A stretch of DNA of 27,916 nt from the IMG/VR virus record IMGVR_UViG_3300013100_000026, positions 1 through 27,916 of that record; one strand, 5' to 3'. A program made the translations under genes and the position numbers. Source of the DNA: a virus. Shown in pieces: positions 6,807 to 13,269 of this stretch. Each line of letters opens with the position of its first letter. Within the stretch, counting starts at the first letter, position 1. The notes under the pieces are model-generated. The model was not told the origin of the DNA. It searched no databases and saw nothing but the letters and a program-made list of their open reading frames with translations.

Positions 6807-8281
6807 GCCCTCGCGTTCTCTCGGACCTCTCGGAATGGGGTCACTGAGTGGAAGATACCGTCCTTCCAGACGGTTGTCAACTCGGACCTCTGTAGAGCCC
6901 ACTCAGAAGCGTCGTCCACAGCGTAGTAGTCACCAGTCTCCATGTTCTTCAACACAGCGATGCGACCACGTAGCGACTTCTTTAGACCGTTGTCGGTCTT
7001 GGGGTTCTTGAAGATCGGCTTTTCCACACCGTTGATGGTGACGTTGGTGGCCTTCATGGCGAACCCGAAAGTGTCACGAGTCTGGTACTGGTAACCGAAG
7101 GAACCCATACCGAAGACGACATTTGCCGAAGCAAAGCCCTTGGCGTCAAGACGCTCTAGAATGTCCTTAGCACGCTCGTAGTTGATGCTGTCTCCGTAGA
7201 TAACACCAATGTGAGAGTCGAGCAACTTGTGACCGGTTTCGGTCTCGGTGCCGCCGAAAATCTCCCAAAGGAGTTCAACGACACCCTTTTCCTCAGGAGT
7301 GCGATCCTCAGGCGAACGGTACGAGCCCTTGATACCACAAAGGATATCAGCAGGATCACCAGAGTCAGGACGAATAACCAACTTACCGTCACGCGCCATG
7401 ATCTTGTCCTTTAGGGCGGGAAGGGTCTCGGTGATGACCTTCCACAAGTCCCACGTGTCAGAAACAACCGAAAGGATACCGCTCGGGTAAAGGTTGATAA
7501 GACGCTCGTAGGTCTCCTGCTCGTCATCCTCACCACCGGCACACATCACAGAGTGCTCGGTAGCAGCGACAGAGCCACCAATGAGGTATTCCTCGGCGTT
7601 GCTAACGTAGAACTTCTCCACGGCTTCAATTGCAGGAATGGTGTCCGTACCCGTGAACTGGGTTAGGTGACCAATGCCCGAAAGGGCAGCCGACTCAACA
7701 CCGGCCATACCACGCATCGAGAAGTCGTGACCCTGCCAGTCCACGAACTCAGCAGGCGATCCCGTCTTTGCAGCATACTCTTCCAGCAGACCGCGCATAC
7801 GCTTGGCGATGGTGGCGCTGGTCATGGGCATCCACAGAACATTGGACATAAGAGTCTCAATGTAGTTGACCAGCCAGAAGAAGTCCGGGTGCGTGTTCTC
7901 GACCGTGAACATCGGAACACGGAGCGGAACGAGAGCGCCCTCAGGAAGAGACTTGAACTCTAGAGGCAGGTAGCCCAGTTCGTGAAGCGCACGAATGTGA
8001 TCAGAACCAATCTCATTCGGGCCGAGGTACGTGTTCATACGACGCTCGTACTCAGCACACACGAAGTCAACGTCTTCATCGAAGAAGTCATCAAACTGGT
8101 CCTGAAGGTATTCCTTTAGGAAATACTGAAGACCGACGTTCACCACGTGATCGATACCATCGATTCGGCTACCGCGCGGGGTCCAGTTGGAGTAGACAAA
8201 CTCCGTTCCTGCGGGGTACTGGCGGCGGTGGTCAACCTTGTAACCATCGCAGAGAGTGATAACATTCAGCATATCATGCAT
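6803..8281 (-). CDS. nadV: Nicotinamide phosphoribosyltransferase-like (NadV/NAMPT)
   Basis: 492 aa, the size of human NAMPT (491). Converts nicotinamide plus PRPP to NMN. Full-length family match: N-terminal DGYKVDHRRQYP, YSNWTPRGSR (30-39), FVDWQGHDFSMRGM (179-192), TEHSVM with the phosphorylated-type His (H243), VIRPDSGDP (302-310, PRPP/phosphate binding), VIYGDSIN and a C-terminal SLRGRI region. The start overlaps the upstream prs homologue by 8 nt. Close relatives of this family in phages can also act as nicotinamide-ADP-ribose transferases (NARP1-type), which sequence reading alone cannot exclude. Confidence 0.93.
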   Translation of the reverse strand: MHDMLNVITLCDGYKVDHRRQYPAGTEFVYSNWTPRGSRIDGIDHVVNVGLQYFLKEYLQDQFDDFFDEDVDFVCAEYERRMNTYLGPNEIGSDHIRALHELGYLPLEFKSLPEGALVPLRVPMFTVENTHPDFFWLVNYIETLMSNVLWMPMTSATIAKRMRGLLEEYAAKTGSPAEFVDWQGHDFSMRGMAGVESAALSGIGHLTQFTGTDTIPAIEAVEKFYVSNAEEYLIGGSVAATEHSVMCAGGEDDEQETYERLINLYPSGILSVVSDTWDLWKVITETLPALKDKIMARDGKLVIRPDSGDPADILCGIKGSYRSPEDRTPEEKGVVELLWEIFGGTETETGHKLLDSHIGVIYGDSINYERAKDILERLDAKGFASANVVFGMGSFGYQYQTRDTFGFAMKATNVTINGVEKPIFKNPKTDNGLKKSLRGRIAVLKNMETGDYYAVDDASEWALQRSELTTVWKDGIFHSVTPFREVRENARA

Positions 8282-9137
8282 AGTTTGTCAGTCCTTCCGT
8301 GACCTTTAGCGTGATGACGCGAGGGTCGTTGATTTCAACAGAGTCGGTGGAAATGAGGTTGTTGTAGTGCTGCAAAAGGGTTGCAGTGCCCTTGGTGAAA
8401 AGTCCGTGCGTGACGAACAGGTCGAGAGTCACACCATATACCTTGTGAGCCTCTTCTGCAAGTCCGATGAACGTGCCGCCCGCGTCACACAGATCGTCCA
8501 CCACGAGGTAGTGGGAATCAGGGATGAGGTGATCGAAGAAGTGGAAGCCGCTCAACTTGTTGGTGTGCGGGTCACGAGTCTTGCCAGCCTGAAACACCGG
8601 CAGTTCGAAGTGTGCAGCAGCCTCCTGAGCACGCTTCTGAGCCCCAAGATCGGGCGCAATAATGCCAGCGTAGTCCTTGACGTGAACACCAGCCGTCTCC
8701 ATGCAGTGGCGCAGGCGAATTTCTGGGACCACGAGCCTGTCGATCAGGGCGGTGGTGGCCAGAGAGTGAGGATCAAGAGTGACAACATTCTGGAAGTTTC
8801 TCTCATTGACCATCTTGGCAACGCTCTTTAGAGTAAAGAGCCAGTCGCCTTCCCACTTGATGCGATCCTGTCGGGCACCGGGGACACGAGGAAGGACAAG
8901 GCTCCGAATCGGATTGCCCCTCTCAGCAAAAGAGTCCGCTACGAACATATGCGTAACGAACTCGTGTAGTGATTCCGGACGGCTAATCATGAATGTGTCG
9001 TTATGACTGGCATTGAAGTTCCAGACAGTCTCTAGATCAACAACAGGGGTGTTATCTGGATACATACCCAGATGAACGGTTTCAGCGACACGATTAATAG
9101 AAAAGCGATCCGTCTTGTTTCCAATTTGTAGTGACAT
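8274..9137 (-). CDS. Ribose-phosphate pyrophosphokinase homologue (Prs-like)
   Basis: 287 aa. Motifs: RQDR (89-92) for ATP binding, LDPHS (121-125) as the catalytic His region, and LVVDDLCDAGGTF (211-223), the PRPP-loop signature. The N-terminal half diverges from cellular Prs, as in other phage versions. It should supply PRPP, the co-substrate for the adjacent NadV; in NARP1-type phage pathways a Prs-like enzyme instead makes ADP-ribose pyrophosphate. Start chosen at 9137 because AGAGAG precedes it; an in-frame ATG at 9155 lacks a ribosome site. First gene of the NAD operon, downstream of tRNA-Cys. Confidence 0.87.
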   Translation of the reverse strand: MSLQIGNKTDRFSINRVAETVHLGMYPDNTPVVDLETVWNFNASHNDTFMISRPESLHEFVTHMFVADSFAERGNPIRSLVLPRVPGARQDRIKWEGDWLFTLKSVAKMVNERNFQNVVTLDPHSLATTALIDRLVVPEIRLRHCMETAGVHVKDYAGIIAPDLGAQKRAQEAAAHFELPVFQAGKTRDPHTNKLSGFHFFDHLIPDSHYLVVDDLCDAGGTFIGLAEEAHKVYGVTLDLFVTHGLFTKGTATLLQHYNNLISTDSVEINDPRVITLKVTEGLTNYA

Positions 9138-9192
9138 TGTTTTTCTCTCTTTCATTTGAGTACCGGCGTTTGTCGAACCCGGTAGATTTTAA

Positions 9193-9270
9193 TGGACGTG
9201 GTGACGGGACTTGAACCCGCATTTACTTCGCTTTGCAGGCGAACGGCTAGCCAATTCACACCACACCACG
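9193..9270 (-). tRNA. tRNA-Cys (GCA)
   Basis: Acceptor CGTGGTG/CACCACG, anticodon stem TTCGC/GCGAA with loop CTGCAAA (anticodon GCA), T arm GCGGG-TTCAAGT-CCCGT. U73, as expected for Cys, and the CCA end is encoded. Last tRNA before the NAD operon. Confidence 0.92.
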
Positions 9271-9291
9271 ATAGACTATTTAGTTATTGCG

Positions 9292-9375
9292 TGAGCGTGA
9301 TAGGATTCGAACCTACTCAGACGCAGTGCAAGAGGGTTACAGCCTCCCCCAACTCTCCAACGTTGGCGCACGCCC
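9292..9375 (-). tRNA. tRNA-Tyr (GTA)
   Basis: Acceptor GGGCGTG/CACGCTC, D stem CCAA/TTGG, loop CTGTAAC (anticodon GTA), long variable arm as in bacterial Tyr tRNAs, A73; CCA not encoded. Confidence 0.92.
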
Positions 9376-9381
9376 ATGGTT

Positions 9382-9468
9382 GGGTAGTTTAACCGAACTC
9401 TACCCGAAACGGACCTCGTTATGTCTACACGAGAGGCTATGAGGCCAAGCAACTCGCTGATTTATTAT
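9382..9468 (-). ncRNA. Hairpin-rich leader before tRNA-Tyr
   Basis: Between promoter 9475-9504 and tRNA-Tyr. Three hairpins: 9382-9387/9400-9405 (GGGTAG/CTACCC), 9415-9419/9429-9433 (CTCGT/ACGAG), 9435-9437/9444-9446. It is tRNA-sized but has no T-loop or anticodon arm I can assign. Could be a degenerate tRNA, a processing leader or a separate small RNA. Confidence 0.35.
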
Positions 9469-9474
9469 GTACTC

Positions 9475-9504
9475 AGTCTAGCACATCGATCACCGGGCCG
9501 TCAA
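9475..9504 (-). promoter_or_regulatory. Promoter for tRNA-Tyr, tRNA-Cys and probably the NAD operon
   Basis: TTGACG (9499-9504), 18-bp spacer, TAGACT (9475-9480). No terminator is visible between here and prs, so it may also drive the NAD cassette. The -35 box supplies the TGA stop of the 59-aa gene. Confidence 0.7.
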
Positions 9505-9680
9505 GCCCGTGATTTCCCCGTCCTGAGACGGTTACGCTTCAGCATCCACTCACGCCATGTTACCATGACGCAGTTTCGCTGTCCACCGTAGCAATGCTCT
9601 CCGTGAGCATCGCAACGCATGGTGCGAAGAAATTCATATTCTTCGCGGTCGCCCGAAGGCATACTGCAAGGACCAGCCAT
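9501..9680 (-). CDS. Cys-rich hypothetical protein, 59 aa
   Basis: Frame MAGPCSMPSGDREEYEF to GKSRA with five Cys residues (5, 23, 30, 37 and neighbours: MRCDAHGEHCYGGQRNC), consistent with a small metal-binding fold; the C-terminus is basic. Strong start: GGAGG eight bases before ATG. A perfect 9-bp inverted repeat (9693-9717) abuts the ribosome site and may control translation. An 8-bp hairpin GCGAAGAA/TTCTTCGC (9624-9646) lies at +35 to +57. No family recognised. Confidence 0.75.
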   Translation of the reverse strand: MAGPCSMPSGDREEYEFLRTMRCDAHGEHCYGGQRNCVMVTWREWMLKRNRLRTGKSRA

Positions 9681-9692
9681 CTTTGTGTCCTC

Positions 9693-9717
9693 CTTTCCAA
9701 CTTTAACAGTTGGAAAG
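9693..9717 (-). promoter_or_regulatory. 9-bp inverted repeat beside ribosome-binding site
   Basis: CTTTCCAAC (9693-9701) and GTTGGAAAG (9709-9717), loop of 7. The arm nearest the gene runs into the GGAGG of the 59-aa gene (9689-9693), so folding could partly mask it. No U-run, so not a classic terminator. Confidence 0.5.
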
Positions 9718-9745
9718 AGTCACGTAGAATTGAACTCCGTGTTCA

Positions 9746-10183
9746 TTAGTACCTTTCTGGTGCGTAGTCCCACAACTGGTTGATACCAGCCGCGAGAAAG
9801 AAATAGCCAAACATCATCGCTTGAAGCGCCGCGCTCGGTGCGTGAAGCCAAATGAATCCGTTCAGCACATACGATAGCATAGCCATGACCCAGAGCGCAA
9901 ACCCTGCAAAAGCAGATACTTGCACGACTGAGGTTTTCTCACACAGCATGCCGATGATCAAACTAACAGATGCTACTACCAGAATCAATCCCCAAATCTC
10001 CGTTGGCATAAGGGGATCGATTTCTGACAGCACAGTTCTTGCGCCACCCTTGTCATCCAGCAGCAGATGGTTAACTCCGAATACGGTTTGCCAAACTGCA
10101 AACAGATATCCCAAAGGGGTGACGTGTGTATTAATCGTCCTTTGGATTATGTTCATGACAGCCATGAACCCATTATACATCAT
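9746..10183 (-). CDS. Small integral membrane protein, four helices
   Basis: 145 aa with four hydrophobic segments (about LGYLFAVWQTVFGV, IWGLILVVASVSLIIGML, FAGFALWVMAMLSYVLNGFIWL, AMMFGYFFLAAGINQLW). The arrangement and spacing resemble the 138-aa protein at 11436-11852, suggesting distant paralogues. ATG at 10183 overlaps the upstream TGA (ATGA). Alternatively the ATG at 10165 lies exactly six bases after TATAAT (10172-10177), the leaderless pattern found at four other genes here. Function unknown; a holin-like or membrane-remodelling role is only a guess. Confidence 0.72.
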   Translation of the reverse strand: MMYNGFMAVMNIIQRTINTHVTPLGYLFAVWQTVFGVNHLLLDDKGGARTVLSEIDPLMPTEIWGLILVVASVSLIIGMLCEKTSVVQVSAFAGFALWVMAMLSYVLNGFIWLHAPSAALQAMMFGYFFLAAGINQLWDYAPERY

Positions 10184-10587
10184 GTCATCCAAAAAGGCTT
10201 TACGTTTGTCTTGTCGATCACTTCGTAGACATCGCTTTCATTGAAGGCTCTACCTACCGGCGATGTTCTCCTGCTCCACCAGTAATAAACGTTGTGGACG
10301 TGGCCGCAGCCAACGCACATACGCTTCCACTTGCTTTCAGGAGCCCAAACATAGCGAACACCCTCGTCGGTTCGCTTATACTTCTGGCCCCACTCGATCA
10401 CTTCAACAATCTCGTAAACGTGAGCCTTGTTGTCGTTCTCTGGGCAGCCCTTGGTACGAACCTTTTCTCTCTTTGACCTCTTGCGAGGTGAGTGTGCGTA
10501 ACGTGGGTCTTCCTCGTCTTCTGGACGGTAAGCGTTACGTTCTCGGTGGTCGGGCCATCCCTTTCCATCGAAACAATTGCTGCACAT
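10180..10587 (-). CDS. Hypothetical protein with two zinc-knuckle-like motifs
   Basis: 135 aa. N-terminal CSNC (2-5) and C-terminal CVGCGHVH look like two halves of a zinc site; between them is a highly charged stretch (SPRKRSKREKVRTKG). Probably a nucleic-acid-binding or structural zinc protein, family unknown. Excellent start: AAGGAGG four to five bases before ATG. Coupled to the membrane protein downstream by a 4-nt overlap. Confidence 0.72.
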   Translation of the reverse strand: MCSNCFDGKGWPDHRERNAYRPEDEEDPRYAHSPRKRSKREKVRTKGCPENDNKAHVYEIVEVIEWGQKYKRTDEGVRYVWAPESKWKRMCVGCGHVHNVYYWWSRRTSPVGRAFNESDVYEVIDKTNVKPFWMT

Positions 10588-10613
10588 ATTTCCTCCTTAT
10601 TGTAGTTACTTAC

Positions 10614-11135
10614 CTACTCATGAGTATCACCCTCCCATTCAGAGCGACGGCGCTCCAAGTCGTGCAGTTGCTTGACAAAAGTCTGGTTGCACAGAACCAA
10701 CTGGTCGCGCCCACGACGCAACTTGTCGATGGCGTCCTGCGCGGACATACCCTGACGCATCAGGGTAAATGCCGTAACAAGTCCAGAGCGGTTGAGTCCA
10801 GCCTGACAGTGGACAAGGGTCTTGCCCTTTTCCAGACCGGCCAGAACCTCATCGGACGCTCGGAAAAGGTCTTCCTCTAGCACACCGTCGTGGCTGTCGT
10901 ACATGCGGATTTCAACACGGTCAGTGCCGTCAGCAATCTCGTAACGCTCCCACGGGTACAGAGAGACGACCTTGACGAAATCGTCATCCAGAGCGTAGCC
11001 CTGCTTGCATCCACCCTGATAGAGATTTCCCTCAACGTGAGACAGAAGCGGAATGTCGATCCAGCCACTGGTGGATGCCATACGGACACCGCCCGTGATA
11101 CGCCCATTGCGCCAGTCGATCTTTACGTTCTCCAT
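10614..11135 (-). CDS. Dual-specificity/tyrosine phosphatase-like protein
   Basis: 173 aa. Cysteine phosphatase signature HCQAGLNRSG (Cys about 110, Arg about 116) followed by a typical helix TAFTLMRQGMSAQDAIDKLR; an upstream Asp in MYDSHDG is the likely general acid. It should remove phosphate from protein Tyr/Ser/Thr or from nucleotides/RNA ends. Phage members of this fold are often annotated as DSPs with unknown target. Start chosen at the ATG at 11135, preceded by GGGAGG at good spacing; an ATG at 11168 with AAGGA is possible and would add 11 residues. Confidence 0.87.
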   Translation of the reverse strand: MENVKIDWRNGRITGGVRMASTSGWIDIPLLSHVEGNLYQGGCKQGYALDDDFVKVVSLYPWERYEIADGTDRVEIRMYDSHDGVLEEDLFRASDEVLAGLEKGKTLVHCQAGLNRSGLVTAFTLMRQGMSAQDAIDKLRRGRDQLVLCNQTFVKQLHDLERRRSEWEGDTHE

Positions 11136-11169
11136 GGTAATTTCCTCCCAAGGAACCTCTCGGTCCATA

Positions 11170-11361
11170 CTAGTCCTTAGTGATGATGTAACCGAGACGC
11201 TTCATGCGCTCTAGCGCATCCTTCTCGGTGTCGAACTCAAACTCGTGCTTGGACGAGCCGAAACGCGGGTGTGCACACCAGTGATACATGTGCAGAATTA
11301 GTACGTGCTTGTTCCCCCGAACTTCGTACTCGGGAGGGGCAGCAAATGCTCGTGGATTCAC
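11170..11361 (-). CDS. Hypothetical protein, 63 aa
   Basis: Frame NPRAFAAPPEYEVRGNKHVLILHMYHW to RLGYIITKD. A central His/Trp-rich strand (HVLILHMYHWCAHPRF) precedes a charged helix (EKDALERMKRLG). No family recognised. Although the frame opens further upstream, a promoter's -10 overlaps that part, so the GTG at 11361, preceded by AGGAG at five bases, is the likely start. A composite hairpin (11300-11305/11325-11330 with inner GTTC/GAAC) lies at +32 to +62. Confidence 0.65.
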   Translation of the reverse strand: MNPRAFAAPPEYEVRGNKHVLILHMYHWCAHPRFGSSKHEFEFDTEKDALERMKRLGYIITKD

Positions 11362-11405
11362 TGTGACTCCTGACTCTAAGACTCTGTGGAGGGTCTTACA
11401 GGTTG

Positions 11406-11434
11406 AGTCTAGCACCTCACCAACTGGCGGTCAA
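11406..11434 (-). promoter_or_regulatory. Promoter for the 63-aa gene and phosphatase
   Basis: TTGACC (11429-11434), 17-bp spacer, TAGACT (11406-11411). RNA start near 11399, followed by a short hairpin leader before the GTG start at 11361. Confidence 0.65.
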
Positions 11435-11435
11435 G

Positions 11436-11852
11436 TTAAAGTTGTGACTCTTCCCTAAGTAGTGCACCTAGGAAGAGGAAGGCGTTGAAGATCATAAATG
11501 GCAGAATCAACAAGATGACGCTGACTGCATTTCCAGATAGAAGGAATGCAATGGCTCCAAACACCCAGAGACAGAAGGCAAAGAATGATCCGTAGACAAC
11601 GGCGCGTTCCTTCCCTGTTGCCATTCCATAAATCTTTGTAATGCCAGTGATGATCAAACCGCCAGACCAGAAATACCCATTGACGGGAAGCACGGATAGA
11701 AATTCTCGTAGTCCCGGCGTAGCGCCTTCTCCGCTAGCGATCAGAATGAACATAACAATTGCAGTGGCGGTGGACACCAAAATCCACAGCCACGCGGACA
11801 CGCTGTAGCGTGCGTTCAAAATCTTTCTGAGTCTCTGTCTGAATCCAACCAT
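11436..11852 (-). CDS. Small integral membrane protein, four helices
   Basis: 138 aa: basic N-terminus (FRQRLRKILNARYS), then hydrophobic segments WLWILVSTATAIVMFILIA, YFWSGGLIITGITKIYGM, GSFFAFCLWVFGAIAFLL and VILLILPFMIFNAFLFLGALL. Same layout as the protein at 9746-10183. Start chosen at the ATG at 11852: no ribosome site is present, but TACACT ends exactly six bases before it, suggesting a leaderless mRNA. The frame extends upstream into the preceding gene without a better start. A 5-6-bp hairpin (11799-11812) lies at +41. Confidence 0.72.
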   Translation of the reverse strand: MVGFRQRLRKILNARYSVSAWLWILVSTATAIVMFILIASGEGATPGLREFLSVLPVNGYFWSGGLIITGITKIYGMATGKERAVVYGSFFAFCLWVFGAIAFLLSGNAVSVILLILPFMIFNAFLFLGALLREESQL

Positions 11853-11877
11853 ACTAACAGTGTAGCATGGTATGCGT

Positions 11878-12168
11878 TTAATCACCAGAATTGAGACGTG
11901 TAGGCTCTGAATCTGTGGCAATTTCCTCTTGTCTAACCTCAACACGAGAAGCCTGCCATGCCGCTAGGTGACCAGCGACGTTTGCATAGATGCTAACTAG
12001 TGCAAGATATAGAATAGAAATCTTGTCCCACGTTTGAGGAAATGCGAAGTACAGAAAGATTACCACAGGAAAGTGGCAAATCCAATGTAGCGTCAGGTGC
12101 CCATTCAACTTTCTCATGAACACAGGGTCGCCCTGAACTGACGCCCATAGGGATCGGATAACATTCAT
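11878..12168 (-). CDS. Small membrane protein, two helices
   Basis: 96 aa. Two hydrophobic segments (HWICHFPVVIFLYFAFP and SILYLALVSIYANVAGHLAAW) followed by an acidic, soluble tail. Start chosen at the ATG at 12168, six bases after TACAAT (12175-12180), the leaderless arrangement; an ATG at 12186 has no ribosome site and would sit almost on the tRNA 3' end. The N-terminal codons YNGYMNV mirror YNGFMAV of the protein at 9746-10183, so the two promoter/start regions look related. Function unknown. Confidence 0.65.
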   Translation of the reverse strand: MNVIRSLWASVQGDPVFMRKLNGHLTLHWICHFPVVIFLYFAFPQTWDKISILYLALVSIYANVAGHLAAWQASRVEVRQEEIATDSEPTRLNSGD

Positions 12169-12194
12169 GTATCCATTGTACCGCATTATTCAAT

Positions 12195-12280
12195 TGGTGG
12201 CGGAGGCGGGATTTGAACCTCTTAAATTGCGACCTCTAGGTTATGAGCCTAGCGAGCACTCCGAACTGCTCTACTCCGCT
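12195..12280 (-). tRNA. Initiator-type tRNA-fMet (CAT) with T-arm insertion
   Basis: Acceptor bases 2-7 pair (GCGGAG/CTCCGC) while position 1 is A opposite C72, the mismatch that marks initiators. D stem GAGC/GCTC, anticodon stem CTAGG/CCTAG with loop CTCATAA, then AGGTCGCA as in bacterial fMet tRNAs; encoded CCA. Odd: about eight extra bases (ATTTAAGA) interrupt the 5' strand of the T stem before GG-TTCAAAT-CC, making it 86 nt instead of 77. Confidence 0.75.
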
Positions 12281-12282
12281 AG

Positions 12283-12354
12283 TCGTGATGGGTGGATTCG
12301 AACCACCGGCCTTTTCCTTATGAGGGAACTATTCTGCCACTGAACTACACCACG
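12283..12354 (-). tRNA. tRNA with CAT anticodon (elongator Met or Ile2)
   Basis: Acceptor CGTGGTG/CATCACG, D stem GTTC/GAAT, anticodon loop CTCATAA (CAT), T arm GGTGG-TTCGAAT-CCACC, A73, no encoded CCA. Met and lysidine-modified Ile cannot be told apart here. Confidence 0.88.
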
Positions 12355-12355
12355 G

Positions 12356-12438
12356 CGCTCCGAGAGGGATTCGAACCCCCATCCGTCCGTTACGCTGATT
12401 ATACTGGAAGGCTTAGAAGACCTCGGCGCTATCGGAGC
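12356..12438 (-). tRNA. tRNA-Arg-like (TCT), D arm absent
   Basis: Perfect acceptor GCTCCGA/TCGGAGC and T arm GGGGG-TTCGAAT-CCCTC; anticodon stem GAGGT/GCCTT with loop CTTCTAA (TCT). Only seven bases (TAGCGCC) separate acceptor and anticodon stem, so there is no D arm, while the variable region is 27 nt and carries GCGTAACGGACGG. The same layout recurs at 16244-16320. It starts two bases after the predicted RNA start. Confidence 0.6.
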
Positions 12439-12446
12439 ATTCCACC

Positions 12447-12475
12447 AGTTTAGCAGGTCGGTGGGCACCTGTCAA
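12447..12475 (-). promoter_or_regulatory. Promoter for Arg/Met/fMet tRNA block
   Basis: TTGACA (12470-12475), 17-bp spacer, TAAACT (12447-12452); RNA start about 12440, right at the first tRNA. Confidence 0.75.
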
Positions 12476-12478
12476 GCG

Positions 12479-12955
12479 TCAGGCTGGTGGTGCCAATCCG
12501 GGCAGGGCCTCTGATTCATCGCCATTGATGACTTCACCGCCACTTGGGCCGTCACCAGCAGGGGACGAACCAGCAGGAACTGGGGTGCAGTAAAGCGACA
12601 GGACTACACTGTCATTTACAAGCCAGAACCACGTTCCGTTGACGTTGCCGTAATAGATGTAGCCCCATGGGGAGACACAACGGTAGCCGGGTCCAACGTA
12701 GAAAGCATCTACGTCACGGAAGTTGTAATAGTTGTTCGACCACTGGCCCTTGCCAAGATTGTAATAGGCTGGACAGCCCGTACCGGGGCCATCTGCATAA
12801 ATGCGTGGAAGAAGTCGGCTCGACGGATCATTGTAAACTCGTCCACCATAGGAGTGACAACCAAGATTGTCGGTCGCTGCCTGAGCGGACACACCACTCA
12901 GGACAAGCAGCATTGCTGCAAACAGCGATGCAATCGCCATTCTGATCTTGTTCAT
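12479..12955 (-). CDS. Secreted Cys-containing protein, paralogue A
   Basis: 158 aa. Clear Sec signal peptide: basic MNKIR, hydrophobic MAIASLFAAMLLVLSGV, cleavage near AQA/A (residue 26). Mature part has four Cys and is rich in Tyr, Trp, Gly and Asn (WGYIYYG, NGTWFWLV), with a Pro/Gly/Ser-rich acidic tail. The segment CVSPWGYIYYG...WFWLVND...LYC aligns with CQSQWGYTYNG...RLYRFTTNN...LTC of the protein at 15852-16196, so the two are paralogues. Probably exported by the infected host. Role unknown; superinfection or cell-wall interaction are possibilities. ATGA overlap with the upstream gene. Confidence 0.75.
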   Translation of the reverse strand: MNKIRMAIASLFAAMLLVLSGVSAQAATDNLGCHSYGGRVYNDPSSRLLPRIYADGPGTGCPAYYNLGKGQWSNNYYNFRDVDAFYVGPGYRCVSPWGYIYYGNVNGTWFWLVNDSVVLSLYCTPVPAGSSPAGDGPSGGEVINGDESEALPGLAPPA

Positions 12956-13269
12956 TCGTACTCTTTTCTAAGATCGGCAAGCAGATCGTTTGCCGTTTCA
13001 ATCACTTTCTTGGAGCGGTCAGTCGTGTCTTCGTGATACTGGTCAACATACCAGCGTTCTAGACCGCTGCCGCGATTGTATCGACGGAACTTGCCGCCGA
13101 ATCCCAGACAACCTTGAAAGCGGTATTCTTCACACACGCTTGCTGTCTGATGATACATGAAATTGTCACGCCAACTCTCTGGCGCACCGCAGTGCTCAAC
13201 GAGGATATCATAAACCTCGCTTGCCTGCTCCTGACTCATCGGCTTCATGGAACTGTCATGCCTGATCAT
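12952..13269 (-). CDS. Hypothetical protein, 105 aa
   Basis: Soluble, charged protein with SQEQASEVYDILVEHCGAPESWRDNF, then EEYRFQGCLGFGGKFRR and a helical C-terminus (KKVIETANDLLADLRKEYE). No family recognised, but the pattern resembles small conserved phage proteins of unknown role. Start at 13269 overlaps the upstream gene by 14 nt with AAGG close to ATG; internal ATGs at 13248 and 13239 lack better ribosome sites. Confidence 0.7.
   Translation of the reverse strand: MIRHDSSMKPMSQEQASEVYDILVEHCGAPESWRDNFMYHQTASVCEEYRFQGCLGFGGKFRRYNRGSGLERWYVDQYHEDTTDRSKKVIETANDLLADLRKEYE

Noticed and set aside
6983-7000. 6-bp hairpin AGACCG/CGGTCT inside nadV
   Set aside because: Stems of six pairs are expected by chance several times in this window; not counted as a signal.
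9720-9745. T-arm-like GGAGTTCAATTCTACG after the membrane protein gene
   Set aside because: Stem pairs poorly and no other tRNA parts adjoin; likely chance.
10263-10880. 205-codon plus-strand frame
   Set aside because: Antisense to two supported genes, including the phosphatase signature; low-quality protein composition.
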